Below are positions 42,936 through 51,828 of a stretch of 64,000 bases of DNA, piece by piece; position 1 is the stretch's first letter; each line of letters opens with the position of its first letter. The notes beneath the pieces were generated by a model. That model saw only the letters and a list, made by a program, of their open reading frames with translations. It was not told the origin of the DNA and did no database searches. The translations under genes and the position numbers were made by a program. Location: the NCBI RefSeq assembly GCF_002953135.1, contig NZ_CP026372.1, positions 1-64,000 on the forward strand, written 5' to 3'. This stretch comes from Sphingobium sp. SCG-1 (lineage in GTDB: Bacteria > Pseudomonadota > Alphaproteobacteria > Sphingomonadales > Sphingomonadaceae).

Positions 42936-44171
42936 ATGTCCCAGACCACTCGTATCCTTTTTGCGCTCATAGTCGGAATTGCTGTCGGGATTGGCGGCGC
43001 GCGCATGGGATGGAGCGGAGCAGCCGCGATCGCCGAACCCATAGGCAATCTGTGGCTGGATTCGCTCCGGATGACCGTAGTGCCGCTGGTGGTGTCGCTT
43101 CTCATCACTGGCATAGCACGCGCCGCCGACAGCGCGCGTGGCGGCAAGCTGGCATTGCGGTCGGTCCTGCTGTTTGTCACATTGTTGTGGTTGGTGACGC
43201 TGATAGCGGCCTTCCTCGTGCCCGCTTTGCTCAGACTATGGCCATTGCCCGCAGAAGCGGCGGCGGCGTTGAACGCAGCGTTGGGGCAGACCACTCAGGC
43301 TGTCGGAGCCGCACCGGGCTTGGCTGACTTCCTGAAATCGATCATCCCGACCAACCCCATCGCGGCCGCGGCGGACGACGCGATGTTGCCGCTGATCCTC
43401 TTCGCGACCCTGTTCGCAATCGCCGTGACCCGGCTTGAACCTGAAGCACGCGACCGGATCACCGGGCTGTTCAGCGCGATCGAACAGGCGATGCTTGAAA
43501 TCGTGAACTGGGTGCTGTGGATCGCTCCGATCGGCGTGTTCGCCCTCGCCTTCGTCGTCGGCATGAAGGCAGGCACGGCAGCGATCGGCGCATTGGCGCA
43601 CTACATCGTCATCGTATCCTGTGCCGGTCTCGCTGCGTGGGCGCTTGCCTATCCGATGGCGGTGTTCGGCGGTCGCGTCCGATTGCGCGACTTCGTGCGT
43701 GCCGTCGCACCTGCGCAGGCGGTTGCGCTCAGCACGCAAAGCTCGCTCGCCTCGCTACCCGCGATGTTGCGCGGATGCCAGCAACTCGGCGTCGCCACCG
43801 AAGTTGCGGGCGTGCCGCTCCCCATTGCCGTGGCCATCTTCCGCGTGACAAGCCCGGCGATGAACCTGGCCGTCGCTTTATACGTCGCACACTGGATGGG
43901 CATAAGCCTCAGCGCAGGCGCAATAGCTGCAGGCGCGGTCGTAGCGGCGATCACGACTATGGGTTCGATCAGCCTGCCAGGGCAAGTCAGCTTCCTGACA
44001 TCTGTCACGCCGATTGCGCTTGCGATGGGCGTGCCGCTGCACCCGCTGGCTCTGCTGATAGCTGTCGAGATGATCCCCGATCTGGTACGCACTATCGGCA
44101 ACGTGACGATGGATGTTGCCGCAACAACAGCGCTAGGGCGACGACAGCAAGAGGATTTGTCACATCTTTGA
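42936..44171 (+). CDS. dicarboxylate/amino acid:cation symporter (DAACS family)
   Basis: About 411 residues from ATG 42936 (MSQTTRILFALIVGIAVGIG); the open frame continues upstream without coding character. About eight helices and two re-entrant hairpins are predicted. The first hairpin carries the Ser-rich motif STQSSLASLPAML, equal to SSSSxATLP in GltP and DctA. Other family segments are NLWLDSLRMTVVPLVVSLLI and IGVFALAFVVGM. However, the usual NMDGTALY substrate/sodium motif is replaced by PAMNLAVALYVAHW, losing the Asp and Thr. Substrate and coupling ion may therefore differ from glutamate or C4-dicarboxylate carriers. It is followed by a hairpin and the isocitrate lyase gene. Confidence 0.88.
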   Translation: MSQTTRILFALIVGIAVGIGGARMGWSGAAAIAEPIGNLWLDSLRMTVVPLVVSLLITGIARAADSARGGKLALRSVLLFVTLLWLVTLIAAFLVPALLRLWPLPAEAAAALNAALGQTTQAVGAAPGLADFLKSIIPTNPIAAAADDAMLPLILFATLFAIAVTRLEPEARDRITGLFSAIEQAMLEIVNWVLWIAPIGVFALAFVVGMKAGTAAIGALAHYIVIVSCAGLAAWALAYPMAVFGGRVRLRDFVRAVAPAQAVALSTQSSLASLPAMLRGCQQLGVATEVAGVPLPIAVAIFRVTSPAMNLAVALYVAHWMGISLSAGAIAAGAVVAAITTMGSISLPGQVSFLTSVTPIALAMGVPLHPLALLIAVEMIPDLVRTIGNVTMDVAATTALGRRQQEDLSHL

Positions 44172-44182
44172 CAAGTTATCCA

Positions 44183-44199
44183 GTGCTGCACCGCAGCAC
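44183..44199. terminator. hairpin after the symporter gene
   Basis: A perfect seven-base stem GTGCTGC/GCAGCAC with a three-base loop begins 12 bases after the symporter stop. There is no following T run, so it may be a weak terminator, or an operator for the isocitrate lyase gene 93 bases downstream. Confidence 0.4.
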
Positions 44200-44291
44200 A
44201 TCACATGTTTTCACGATTGTGACAGACAAAACCGAGGCTGCTGAAGTAAATTCTTCTACATGGCTCCCAACGTAGCAGTAAGGAGCTTTCG

Positions 44292-45887
44292 ATGACCTAC
44301 CAAGATAACATCCGCCAAACGAGCCAGCTCGTTGCGGGCTACAAGGGTACTTGGGACGGCATCGATCCCGAATCCGTTGCCCGTATGCGCGCGCAGAACC
44401 GCTTCCAGACGGGGCTCGACATCGCCCGCTACACCGCCAAGATCATGCGCGCCGACATGGCCGCCTATGATGCGGACCCCGTCAACTACACGCAGTCGCT
44501 CGGTTGCTGGCACGGCTTCATCGGTCAGCAGAAGATGATTGCGGTGAAGAAGCATTTCGGCACGACCAAGGGTCGTTACCTCTACCTCTCCGGCTGGATG
44601 ATCGCCGCCTTGCGCAGCGAATTCGGTCCGCTTCCCGACCAGTCGATGCATGAAAAGACCAGCGTGCCTGCGTTGATCGAGGAGCTTTACACCTTCCTGC
44701 GCCAAGCTGATGCGCGCGAACTCGGCATGATGTTCCGCGACCTGGACGCCGCGCGCGAAGCAGGGGACCTCGCCAAGGAAAAGCAGCTCGAAAAGGCGAT
44801 CGACAATTACGAAACGCATGTCGTGCCAATCATCGCGGACATCGACGCGGGCTTCGGCAATGCCGAGGCGACCTATCTCCTCGCCAAGAAGATGATCGAG
44901 GCGGGCGCCTGCGCACTCCAGATCGAGAACCAGGTTTCCGATGAAAAGCAGTGCGGTCACCAGGACGGCAAGGTCACGGTGCCGCATGAGGACTTCCTCG
45001 CGAAGGTCCGCGCCTGCCGTTACGCATTCCTGGAATTGGGCGTCGAAGATGGCATCATCGTCACGCGCACTGACTCGCTGGGCGCTGGCCTTACTAAGCA
45101 AATCGCGTTCAGCAAGGAACCCGGCGACCTTGGCGACCAATATAACAGCTTCCTCGATTGCGAAGAGATCAGCGACATTGCGCAGGCCAATGGCGACGTC
45201 ATCATCAATCGCGACGGCAAGCTGCTGAAGCCCAAGCGTCTGCCGAGCAACCTCTATCAATTCCGTCCCGGCACCGGCGAAGACCGCTGCGTTCTCGACT
45301 GCATCACGTCGCTCCAGCATGGCGCGGACCTGTTGTGGATCGAAACCGAAAAGCCGCACATCGCGCAGATCGCGGGCATGGTGGATCGCATCCGCGAAGT
45401 TATCCCGAACGCAAAGCTCATCTATAACAACTCGCCAAGCTTCAACTGGACGCTGAACTTCCGTCAGCAGGTGTTCGATGCATGGACCGCCGAGGGCAAG
45501 GATGTTTCCGCCTACGACCGCGGACGGCTGATGAGCGTCGATTATGACGGCACGGAATTGGCGGACGAAGCCGACGAGCGCATCCGCACCTTCCAGAAGG
45601 ATTCGGCGGCTCAGGCTGGCATCTTCCACCACCTCATCACGCTGCCGACCTATCACACCGCGGCCTTGTCGACCGACAATCTCGCGAAGGAATATTTCGG
45701 CGATGCGGGGATGCTCGGCTACGTCAAGGGCGTGCAGCGCAAGGAAATCCGGGAAGGCATTGCCTGCGTCAAGCATCAGAATATGTCCGGCAGCGATATC
45801 GGCGATGACCACAAGGAATATTTCGCTGGCGAGGCGGCCTTGAAGGCTGGCGGTGTGCACAACACGATGAACCAGTTCGCCGCCTGA
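44292..45887 (+). CDS. aceA: isocitrate lyase
   Basis: Splits isocitrate into glyoxylate and succinate in the glyoxylate shunt, needed for growth on acetate and fatty acids. The protein has 531 residues, the size of the longer Pseudomonas-type subfamily rather than the 434-residue E. coli type. The catalytic motif appears as DEKQCGHQDGK (K-x-C-G-H), with IADIDAGFGNAEATYLLAKKMIEAGA binding the metal and substrate and YNNSPSFNWTLNF late in the chain. A ribosome site AAGGAGC precedes ATG 44292. It stands alone, with a hairpin upstream and a strong terminator downstream. Malate synthase is not in the window; the neighbouring carboxylate symporter may feed the same pathway. Confidence 0.96.
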   Translation: MTYQDNIRQTSQLVAGYKGTWDGIDPESVARMRAQNRFQTGLDIARYTAKIMRADMAAYDADPVNYTQSLGCWHGFIGQQKMIAVKKHFGTTKGRYLYLSGWMIAALRSEFGPLPDQSMHEKTSVPALIEELYTFLRQADARELGMMFRDLDAAREAGDLAKEKQLEKAIDNYETHVVPIIADIDAGFGNAEATYLLAKKMIEAGACALQIENQVSDEKQCGHQDGKVTVPHEDFLAKVRACRYAFLELGVEDGIIVTRTDSLGAGLTKQIAFSKEPGDLGDQYNSFLDCEEISDIAQANGDVIINRDGKLLKPKRLPSNLYQFRPGTGEDRCVLDCITSLQHGADLLWIETEKPHIAQIAGMVDRIREVIPNAKLIYNNSPSFNWTLNFRQQVFDAWTAEGKDVSAYDRGRLMSVDYDGTELADEADERIRTFQKDSAAQAGIFHHLITLPTYHTAALSTDNLAKEYFGDAGMLGYVKGVQRKEIREGIACVKHQNMSGSDIGDDHKEYFAGEAALKAGGVHNTMNQFAA

Positions 45888-45907
45888 TTACGTCCTAATC
45901 ATGCGTG

Positions 45908-45946
45908 AAAAGGGGGGCCGGTCACTGCATGATCGGCTCCCCTTTT
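45908..45946 (+). terminator. intrinsic terminator of aceA
   Basis: A 13-pair stem (AAAAGGGGGGCCG with CGGCTCCCCTTTT, one G-T wobble) encloses a 13-base loop and ends in a short T run, 20 bases after the isocitrate lyase stop. Confidence 0.8.
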
Positions 45947-46077
45947 GCTTGTCGGGCAGCAACAAATTGATCGAGGTTAAGCGCCCTGTTTTCAGCAGCT
46001 TGATCGAACACGCAAATTGAACCGAAGCCGTGATCCTGCGTTATTCCTCTACAACATGCAAAATGTGGAGCAGGACG

Positions 46078-46353
46078 ATGGCAGTGGCAGTGATGTTCCC
46101 CGACGGGACGATCCGGAACGTCATTGGTGAGTTGAAGCTTGAAGGCGGCCGATTCGTGCAGAGCCCGATAAACTGCGACCCAAGGTGGAAGTACATTAAG
46201 CAATCCGGCGTATGGACGGCGCAGGGGCGACATGGCCAGGTGCATATGATGCCGTTGGCCGACAGACGATGCTGGTGGCACTCCATTCCGCAAATGTCGG
46301 ATGACGTAGCGGAAGCGCCGAATGATAGGGCGATAACGCGTTCTGTCGCATGA
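46078..46353 (+). CDS. small hypothetical protein
   Basis: 91 residues from ATG 46078 (MAVAVMFPDGTIRNVIGELK), with GGAGCAGG upstream. The first 65 residues look like a compact strand-rich domain (PDGTIRNVIGELKLEGGRFV, then a WKYIKQSGVWTAQ segment) containing several Trp; the rest is polar. No signal peptide. I recognise no family. It stands alone between the aceA terminator and the nitronate monooxygenase gene. Confidence 0.5.
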   Translation: MAVAVMFPDGTIRNVIGELKLEGGRFVQSPINCDPRWKYIKQSGVWTAQGRHGQVHMMPLADRRCWWHSIPQMSDDVAEAPNDRAITRSVA

Positions 46354-46461
46354 GAAATCGGCAGATTTGCGTGTTTTTGTACTTCCTAACGATTACGAAA
46401 AGGTCATAAAGGTCCGGCCCAGCCACGACAGGCAAGGCTGACTAGAAGGACCAATACATCG

Positions 46462-47400
46462 ATGGCGATGCCTGCTCTGCTTGAAAACCGGCTGAAGCTT
46501 CCCGTGATTGCATCGCCCATGTTCATCATTTCGCAGCCGGATCTGGTCACGGCAGAATGCCGGGCCGGGGTAGTTGGCGCGTTCCCCTCACTCAATGCCC
46601 GCCCGTCGGGCGTGTTCGAGGAATGGCTGAAGCGGCTTCGGCAGGATCTCACCGATCAGGACGCCCCCTTCGCCGTCAACCTGATCGTACATCGCAGCAA
46701 CACGCGGCTGGAGGAAGATCTGGCGCTGTGCGTCAAATATCAGGTTCCCTTGGTCATTACCTCATTGGGTGCTCGCACTGATGTGAACGACGCAATCCAC
46801 AGCTATGGCGGGATCGTGCTGCATGATGTCATCGACAATCGCTTCGCCCGCAAGGCTGTGGAGAAAGGCGCAGACGGCCTGATCGCCGTTGCCGCAGGTG
46901 CTGGCGGACATGCAGGAACGCTCTCGCCCTTCGCGCTGGTGCAGGAAATTCGGCAATGGTTCGAAGGCCCTGTGGCGCTCTCGGGCGCGATTGCCACGGG
47001 CGACGCCATACTCGCAGCGCGGGCGATGGGCGCGGACTTGGCCTATATGGGTTCCGCCTTCATTGCGACGGAGGAAGCCAATGCCGACGCCGCCTACAAG
47101 CAGATGATCGTCGACTCCTCGGGCGCGGACATTCTCTACACCAACTTGTTCACGGGCGTGCACGGCAACTACCTGCGGCCAAGCATCGTGCGCGCAGGCT
47201 TGGACCCCGACAATCTACCCGAATCCGATCCTTCCAAGATGGATTTTTCCACAATGGCCGACGGTGCAAAGGCATGGCGCGATATCTGGGGCTGCGGCCA
47301 GGGGATCGGTGCAGTACACAACGTCGTGCCTACAGCGGCGCTGGTCGAGCGGTTGACCAGTGAATATAAAGCAGCATTGCATCGTGTTAGCGGACAGTAA
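46462..47400 (+). CDS. nitronate monooxygenase (2-nitropropane dioxygenase family)
   Basis: FMN enzyme that oxidises alkyl nitronates such as propionate-3-nitronate, or a close relative. The 312 residues form a TIM barrel beginning KLPVIASPMFIISQPDLVTAE (flavin-binding start). The conserved AGAGGHAGTLSPFALV holds the catalytic His, and the phosphate-binding stretch ALSGAIATGDAILAARAMGADLAYMGSAFI follows. Near the C-terminus GCGQGIGAVHNVVPTAALVERL is typical of the family. It precedes two small genes (47413 and 47675) and a secreted amidohydrolase on the same strand. Confidence 0.92.
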   Translation: MAMPALLENRLKLPVIASPMFIISQPDLVTAECRAGVVGAFPSLNARPSGVFEEWLKRLRQDLTDQDAPFAVNLIVHRSNTRLEEDLALCVKYQVPLVITSLGARTDVNDAIHSYGGIVLHDVIDNRFARKAVEKGADGLIAVAAGAGGHAGTLSPFALVQEIRQWFEGPVALSGAIATGDAILAARAMGADLAYMGSAFIATEEANADAAYKQMIVDSSGADILYTNLFTGVHGNYLRPSIVRAGLDPDNLPESDPSKMDFSTMADGAKAWRDIWGCGQGIGAVHNVVPTAALVERLTSEYKAALHRVSGQ

Positions 47401-47412
47401 CGGCCATTTTCC

Positions 47413-47682
47413 ATGGACTTCCCTACGCTATTGCAGCGCTACTTCGGAACGCCGGATCTTGAGGCCGTAGATGCGGCCGCCCTCGCCGACGGGGCTGCGC
47501 GGATGCGTGTCGATTTCGGCCTGGAGACTGACAAGGGCCGCCGCTTCGCGCTCTGGACGCTGATGCATATGCTCGGTGTAGCGCCTGATATCGACGTTGC
47601 GTTTAAGGATGCGGCCGAGCAGGAAGCGGCGCGCAACTTCATGGACATCGCCGCCAGTCTGGAGGAGCCAAAGGATGGCTGA
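47413..47682 (+). CDS. small hypothetical protein
   Basis: 89 residues, acidic, mostly helical (LLQRYFGTPDLEAVDAAALA, FALWTLMHMLGVAPDIDVAF). No signal peptide or membrane helix. It begins 12 bases after the nitronate monooxygenase stop, and its end overlaps the start of the DUF4169 gene by eight bases, so the three are translationally linked. I do not recognise a family; such small acidic proteins beside DUF4169 genes are seen in other alphaproteobacteria. Confidence 0.65.
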   Translation: MDFPTLLQRYFGTPDLEAVDAAALADGAARMRVDFGLETDKGRRFALWTLMHMLGVAPDIDVAFKDAAEQEAARNFMDIAASLEEPKDG

Positions 47683-47851
47683 GATCGTCAACCTCCGCGT
47701 CGTGCGGAAGGCGCAGAACCGTGCGAACGCGGAAAAAGCCGCAGCAGAAAATCGCACCCGTTTCGGCAGGACCAAGGCTGAACGAGTTGCACAGGATCGC
47801 GAAGCCGATCGTATCGCGAAAACGCTGGATGGCGCGAAGCGGAGCGATTGA
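47675..47851 (+). CDS. DUF4169 family protein
   Basis: 58 residues, highly charged and helical: MAEIVNLRVVRKAQNRANAE, then FGRTKAER and a C-terminal R-I-A-K-T-L-D-G. This is the textbook DUF4169 pattern, a small alphaproteobacterial family of unknown role. ATG 47675 overlaps the preceding gene's end. Its basic, helical nature would suit binding to nucleic acid or ribosome, but nothing shows this. Confidence 0.88.
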   Translation: MAEIVNLRVVRKAQNRANAEKAAAENRTRFGRTKAERVAQDREADRIAKTLDGAKRSD

Positions 47852-47936
47852 CGCCGATCAACCACTCTCTGCCTCTTGCAGAGTAGCTCCAGTTCGCTAT
47901 GCCTATGTAACGATTGCAAAAACAGGGGAGCAGGCG

Positions 47937-49244
47937 TTGAAGCCTTTGAAATGGATCGCGGGCGTGATGAGCCTTGCGACGGCATCGTTCGCGGTGGCGC
48001 AGGGGCCAACGCCGAACGAGGCAACCCGTTTCGTGCAAGCCGGGCGACTGCTGGCCGATCCTGCGACCGGGCGGGTCGAGCAGAACAAGACGCTGGTTAT
48101 CCGCGACGGACGAGTGGCCGAAATCCGTGACGGCTTTGTCGGGGAGGGTCAGGGCACCGTCATCGACTTGCGCGATGCTTTCGTGCTGCCGGGTCTGATC
48201 GACAGCCATGTGCACCTGACAGGGGAACAGAACCCCAACTCCCGGCTCGACGAAGTGACGCGCTCGTCCGCGGAGCAGGCCATGATTGGCGCTGGGTTCG
48301 CTCACAAGACGCTGATGGCGGGCTTTACGACCGTTGCCGACCTGGGTGCGGAGAACAACGCGATCTTCGCCTTGCGCGAGGCAGTGCAGCGGGGCGATGT
48401 GCCGGGGCCGCGCATCATCGCGGCGGGCTCTGCGGTGTCGGTGCATGGCGGCCACGGCGACGCCAATGGCTTTCGCGACGACATCCTGCATCTGCTGTCG
48501 CCGACCAGCGTCTGTTCAGGGGCCGACGATTGTATGCGCGCAGTCCGGCTTCAGGTGCGCGCCGGCGCCGACATCATCAAGATCACGGCAACCGGCGGCG
48601 TCTTGTCGAACACGGCGGCGGGCCTTGCCCAGCAATTCAGCGACGCAGAACTGGCCGCCATAGTCCAGGCCGCGCATCGCATGGGGCGGCAAGTCACGGC
48701 ACACGCGCATGGCGTAGATGGCATCAACGCATTCCTGAAGGCCGGCGGCGATTCCGTCGAGCATGGCACCTATCTGGATGCGGAGTCGATCCGCCTCTTC
48801 AAGCGTCCGGGAACCTATCTCGTACCGACACTGCTCGCGGGTGACTTCGTTGCGCGTGTCGCGGCAAGTCCCGGCAATTTCCTGACGCCCGCGCAGACCG
48901 CTAAAGCGCTGGAGGCTGGTCCCAAGATGCTCGACATGGCACGGCGCGCGCATGAGGGCGGCGTACATATCGCGTTCGGCACCGACACGGGCGTTTCCGC
49001 GCATGGCGACAATGCGCAGGAGTTCGCGTTGCTGGTGAAGGCGGGGCTGACACCGCTGGAGGCTATTCAGGCCGCCACGATCTCGGCCGCCGCACATCTC
49101 AAAATCGCCGATCAGGCAGGAAAGATCACGGTGGGCATGCCCGCCGATATGGTAGCCGTCTCTGGCGATCCGCTTAGCGATGTGCGGACGCTGGAGAAGA
49201 TGCGCTTCGTGATGAAAGGCGGAACGGTGTACCGCGCCGACTGA
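47937..49244 (+). CDS. secreted metal-dependent amidohydrolase (imidazolonepropionase/prolidase-like)
   Basis: About 435 residues from a TTG at 47937 (read MKPLKWIAGV), chosen for the ribosome site AGGGGAGCAGGCG and the signal peptide ending ASFAVAQG; the open frame runs further upstream without coding character. Metal-binding motifs in order are H91-V-H93 (GLIDSHVHLTGE), the candidate carbamylated lysine in ADIIKITATGGVLS, QVTAHAHG, DSVEHGTYL, and the terminal Asp in IAFGTDTGVSAHG. The final GKITVGMPADMVAVSGDPL is typical of the superfamily. Many periplasmic relatives cleave Xaa-Pro or other dipeptides. Substrate not determined. Confidence 0.9.
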   Translation: MKPLKWIAGVMSLATASFAVAQGPTPNEATRFVQAGRLLADPATGRVEQNKTLVIRDGRVAEIRDGFVGEGQGTVIDLRDAFVLPGLIDSHVHLTGEQNPNSRLDEVTRSSAEQAMIGAGFAHKTLMAGFTTVADLGAENNAIFALREAVQRGDVPGPRIIAAGSAVSVHGGHGDANGFRDDILHLLSPTSVCSGADDCMRAVRLQVRAGADIIKITATGGVLSNTAAGLAQQFSDAELAAIVQAAHRMGRQVTAHAHGVDGINAFLKAGGDSVEHGTYLDAESIRLFKRPGTYLVPTLLAGDFVARVAASPGNFLTPAQTAKALEAGPKMLDMARRAHEGGVHIAFGTDTGVSAHGDNAQEFALLVKAGLTPLEAIQAATISAAAHLKIADQAGKITVGMPADMVAVSGDPLSDVRTLEKMRFVMKGGTVYRAD

Positions 49245-49248
49245 GCGC

Positions 49249-49392
49249 CTATTCGCCGGTACGGCGCGGGATCTTGTTCGGCAGGTCCTTGCCCTTGGTA
49301 CGGCGGGAAGGAACCTGCACCGGATTGCGCTTCTTCCACGCAGCCCAGGTCATCGGCCCTTCGGGGGTTTCAATGATATCGTCGTCGTTCAT
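49249..49392 (-). CDS. small hypothetical protein, 47 residues
   Basis: ATG 49392 reads MNDDDIIETPEGPMTWAAWK and ends in a basic tail (PSRRTKGKDLPNKIPRRTGE). The start overlaps the stop of the upstream small gene (TGATG), so it is translationally coupled. The acidic head and basic tail give it a dipolar look. Family unknown. Confidence 0.6.
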   Translation of the reverse strand: MNDDDIIETPEGPMTWAAWKKRNPVQVPSRRTKGKDLPNKIPRRTGE

Positions 49393-49640
49393 CAGTCTTC
49401 CTCCAGCGCGGCGTCCATCATCACCGTCCACAGCGTGTCCACGGTAATGCGGCCAGTCTGTTCGACATGATCGCCGCCCGCTTCGCACATCGCATCTGTC
49501 GCCAGCCGAAGCGATTGCAGCGCTGCCCTCGCATTGGCGCGGTACATGCGGCGGAGCAATTCGGCATCCGGATCGGCCCAGTCCCATTCGGGAGCGACGG
49601 CTTCATACATGGCGCGCGCGGCGCGTTCGATTGGTGTCAT
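49392..49640 (-). CDS. small hypothetical protein, 82 residues
   Basis: ATG 49640 reads MTPIERAARAMYEAVAPEWD and continues as a helical domain (LLRRMYRANARAALQSLRLA) with the metal-ligand-like cluster MCEAGGDHVEQ. No signal peptide. The open frame continues upstream but without coding character. It is coupled to the 47-residue gene downstream. Similar short proteins of unknown role are common in sphingomonads. The 280 bases upstream, to the DUF885 gene, contain a perfect palindrome and otherwise no supported gene. Confidence 0.65.
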   Translation of the reverse strand: MTPIERAARAMYEAVAPEWDWADPDAELLRRMYRANARAALQSLRLATDAMCEAGGDHVEQTGRITVDTLWTVMMDAALEED

Positions 49641-49868
49641 GATATGTTCAATCGACAGTGTTGCTTTTTGTGCCAACGGACGCGTGAAGTCCGGCCACTG
49701 TAAAGGCTTCTGGAAGCTGAACCAGAGCGGAAAGCGCGCACGCCTGCGCCTGAACGCAAGACGTTGCGGAGCTGCGCCCACCCTTGTCCGCGCGCTGATC
49801 TATTCTCGACATGCGCGGAGCATATCACGATCCGAAGACGCGGCCTATCGTGGCGCGCAGACTTGTCG

Positions 49869-49884
49869 AACAGCTTAAGCTGTT
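49869..49884. promoter_or_regulatory. perfect 16-base palindrome upstream of the DUF885 peptidase gene
   Basis: AACAGCTTAAGCTGTT reads the same on both strands and ends 36 bases before the ATG at 49921. It suits a homodimeric regulator's operator. No regulator gene is adjacent. Confidence 0.45.
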
Positions 49885-49920
49885 TCACAAACTGAGCTAT
49901 TCCCAATCCGGAGACCGAAC

Positions 49921-51741
49921 ATGACGACACGCCGCGACTTCCTCATCGGCACAGCCGCCGCGGCGACTTTGACGACGCCTTTAAGAGCCGCGACCAGAGC
50001 GGATGCGAAGGCCGAAGCGGTGCTGGCGGATGTGGCCGAACAACTGATGGCCGATTACCCTGAAAGTGCGACGGGCTTGGGATTGGACAAGGGCAAGCGG
50101 GCCGCTCTTAAATCGCATCTTACGGATCGGTCCGGGCCGGGACAGATGGCGAAAGCACGTCGTGCCGCCGATCGACTCACGAAGCTCAAAGCCATAGACA
50201 TGGACGCGCTTAGCCCCGCTGTTCGGACAGATGCCGATGTCGTGCGCACCGCGCATGAAGTGGCGGCGGAGGGATATGCTTTCCCCTTCGGCGATGTCGC
50301 GACGCTGAACCTCAATTTCTCCTATCGTAATGCGCCTTATGTGGTTGCGCAGAACACCGGTGCGTTCGTCGAAGTGCCGGACTTCCTCGACAGTCAGCAT
50401 GTCATCGCCAATGCGGCCGATGCCGACGCTTATGTGGCGCGTGTCGAAGCTTATGCGGCAGCGCTGGACGGTGAGAGCGAACGGCTGAAGCACGACGGCG
50501 CGATCGGCGTCATCGCGCCCGCCTTCCTGCTGGACAAGACCCTGAAGCAGCAGCGCAGCGCGCGGACGCAGCCGTTCGATCAGTGGGTGATCGTCAGTTC
50601 GATCGCAAAGCGCGCCAAGGACATCTCCGGCGAGCACGCCGCGCATGTCCTGAAACTGGTGAGGGAAAAGGTCGCGCCTGCGATGGACCAGCAGATCGCC
50701 GTCCTGACGGCGCAGCGCGCCCGCGCCACCAGTGATGCTGGCGTATGGAAACTGCCGCAGGGGGATGCCTATTACGCATGGGCACTGCGGGCCAGCACGA
50801 CCACGACGATGATGCCCGACGAGGTGCACGCGATGGGACTGGACCAGCTAAAGGCGCTGCAATCGGAGATGGATGGGCTTCTGAAAGGCCTCGGCTACAC
50901 GAAGGGCACCGTGGGCGAGCGCATGACGGCACTGGGCAAAGATCCCCAATATCTGTTCCCGAACACGGACGCAGGGCGGCAGCAGATCCTGGATTACGTC
51001 AATGGCCGGATCGCCGATGTACGCACCCGCTTGCCCCGTGCATTCGCCACGCTGGTGCCGGGCCGTCTGATCGTGAAGCGTGTCCCCGTGGAAATCGAAG
51101 CAGGTGCGCCGGGGGGTTACGCCGGGCCAGGGACAATCGACGGATCAGTGCCCGGCAACTATTATATCAACTTGCGCGATACGAGCATCTGGCCCCGCCA
51201 TGCCCTCCCAACACTGAGCTATCATGAGGGTATTCCGGGGCATATCTGGCAGGGGGAATATACGTTCAAGCTTCCGCTTGTCCGTTCATTGCTGGCCTTC
51301 AATGCCTATTCCGAAGGATGGGCGCTCTATGCGGAACAGCTCGCCAGCGAACTGGGCGTCTATGACGGCGATGCGGTCGGGCGACTGGGCTATCTCCAAT
51401 CGATTGCGTTCCGCGCCTGCCGCCTCGTCGTCGATACCGGCATCCACGCCAAACGCTGGGAGCGCGACTATGCGATCGACTGGTTTGCGACGACCAACGG
51501 CTCCACGGTCGAGGAAGTTCAGGGTGAAGTTGACCGTTATTGCGCATGGCCGGGGCAGGCGTGCGGCTACAAAGTCGGCCATAGCGAAATCGTACGGCTG
51601 CGAGAGCGGGCGCAGGCGGCACTTGGCGATCGGTTTGACCTGCGGTTGTTCAATGATTCCGTGGTGAGGGGCGGCAATGTGCCGCTGACTGTGCTGGGGC
51701 GGAACATCGAATCGCATATTGCCGGACGAAGATCAGCCTGA
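49921..51741 (+). CDS. DUF885 family metallopeptidase-like protein, Tat-exported
   Basis: 606 residues. The N-terminus MTTRRDFLIGTAAAATLTTP is a clear twin-arginine signal (RRDFL) ending near LRAATR. The hallmark of DUF885, H435-E-G-I-P-G-H441 (SYHEGIPGHIWQ), provides two histidines and a Glu for zinc. A distal Glu ligand is likely in NAYSEGWALYAEQLASELG about 30 residues on. The C-terminal PGQACGYKVGHSEIVRLRERA is also family-typical. Relatives act as periplasmic peptidases of unknown preference. A perfect 16-base palindrome stands just upstream of the start. Confidence 0.92.
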   Translation: MTTRRDFLIGTAAAATLTTPLRAATRADAKAEAVLADVAEQLMADYPESATGLGLDKGKRAALKSHLTDRSGPGQMAKARRAADRLTKLKAIDMDALSPAVRTDADVVRTAHEVAAEGYAFPFGDVATLNLNFSYRNAPYVVAQNTGAFVEVPDFLDSQHVIANAADADAYVARVEAYAAALDGESERLKHDGAIGVIAPAFLLDKTLKQQRSARTQPFDQWVIVSSIAKRAKDISGEHAAHVLKLVREKVAPAMDQQIAVLTAQRARATSDAGVWKLPQGDAYYAWALRASTTTTMMPDEVHAMGLDQLKALQSEMDGLLKGLGYTKGTVGERMTALGKDPQYLFPNTDAGRQQILDYVNGRIADVRTRLPRAFATLVPGRLIVKRVPVEIEAGAPGGYAGPGTIDGSVPGNYYINLRDTSIWPRHALPTLSYHEGIPGHIWQGEYTFKLPLVRSLLAFNAYSEGWALYAEQLASELGVYDGDAVGRLGYLQSIAFRACRLVVDTGIHAKRWERDYAIDWFATTNGSTVEEVQGEVDRYCAWPGQACGYKVGHSEIVRLRERAQAALGDRFDLRLFNDSVVRGGNVPLTVLGRNIESHIAGRRSA

Positions 51742-51802
51742 TTCGGGCTGACCGATCATTAGTCGCGCCGCGCAACTTTCTTCCTAACCTATGCCGGTCG
51801 CC

Positions 51803-51828
51803 GGAACCTGTATCAAATCAACAGGTTT
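51803..51828 (+). promoter_or_regulatory. EcfG-type general stress response promoter
   Basis: GGAAC at 51803-51807 and GTTT at 51825-51828 are 17 bases apart, the -35/-10 pattern of the alphaproteobacterial general stress sigma factor EcfG (GGAAC-N16/17-GTT). The next gene on this strand is the Gly/Ser/Thr-rich secreted protein at 51985, about 155 bases downstream, which implies a long leader. Confidence 0.55.

Noticed and set aside
49811..49924. A 37-codon + strand ORF (MRGAYHDPKT...) overlapping the DUF885 start
   Set aside because: It covers the palindrome, has no ribosome site and no conserved look; probably chance.
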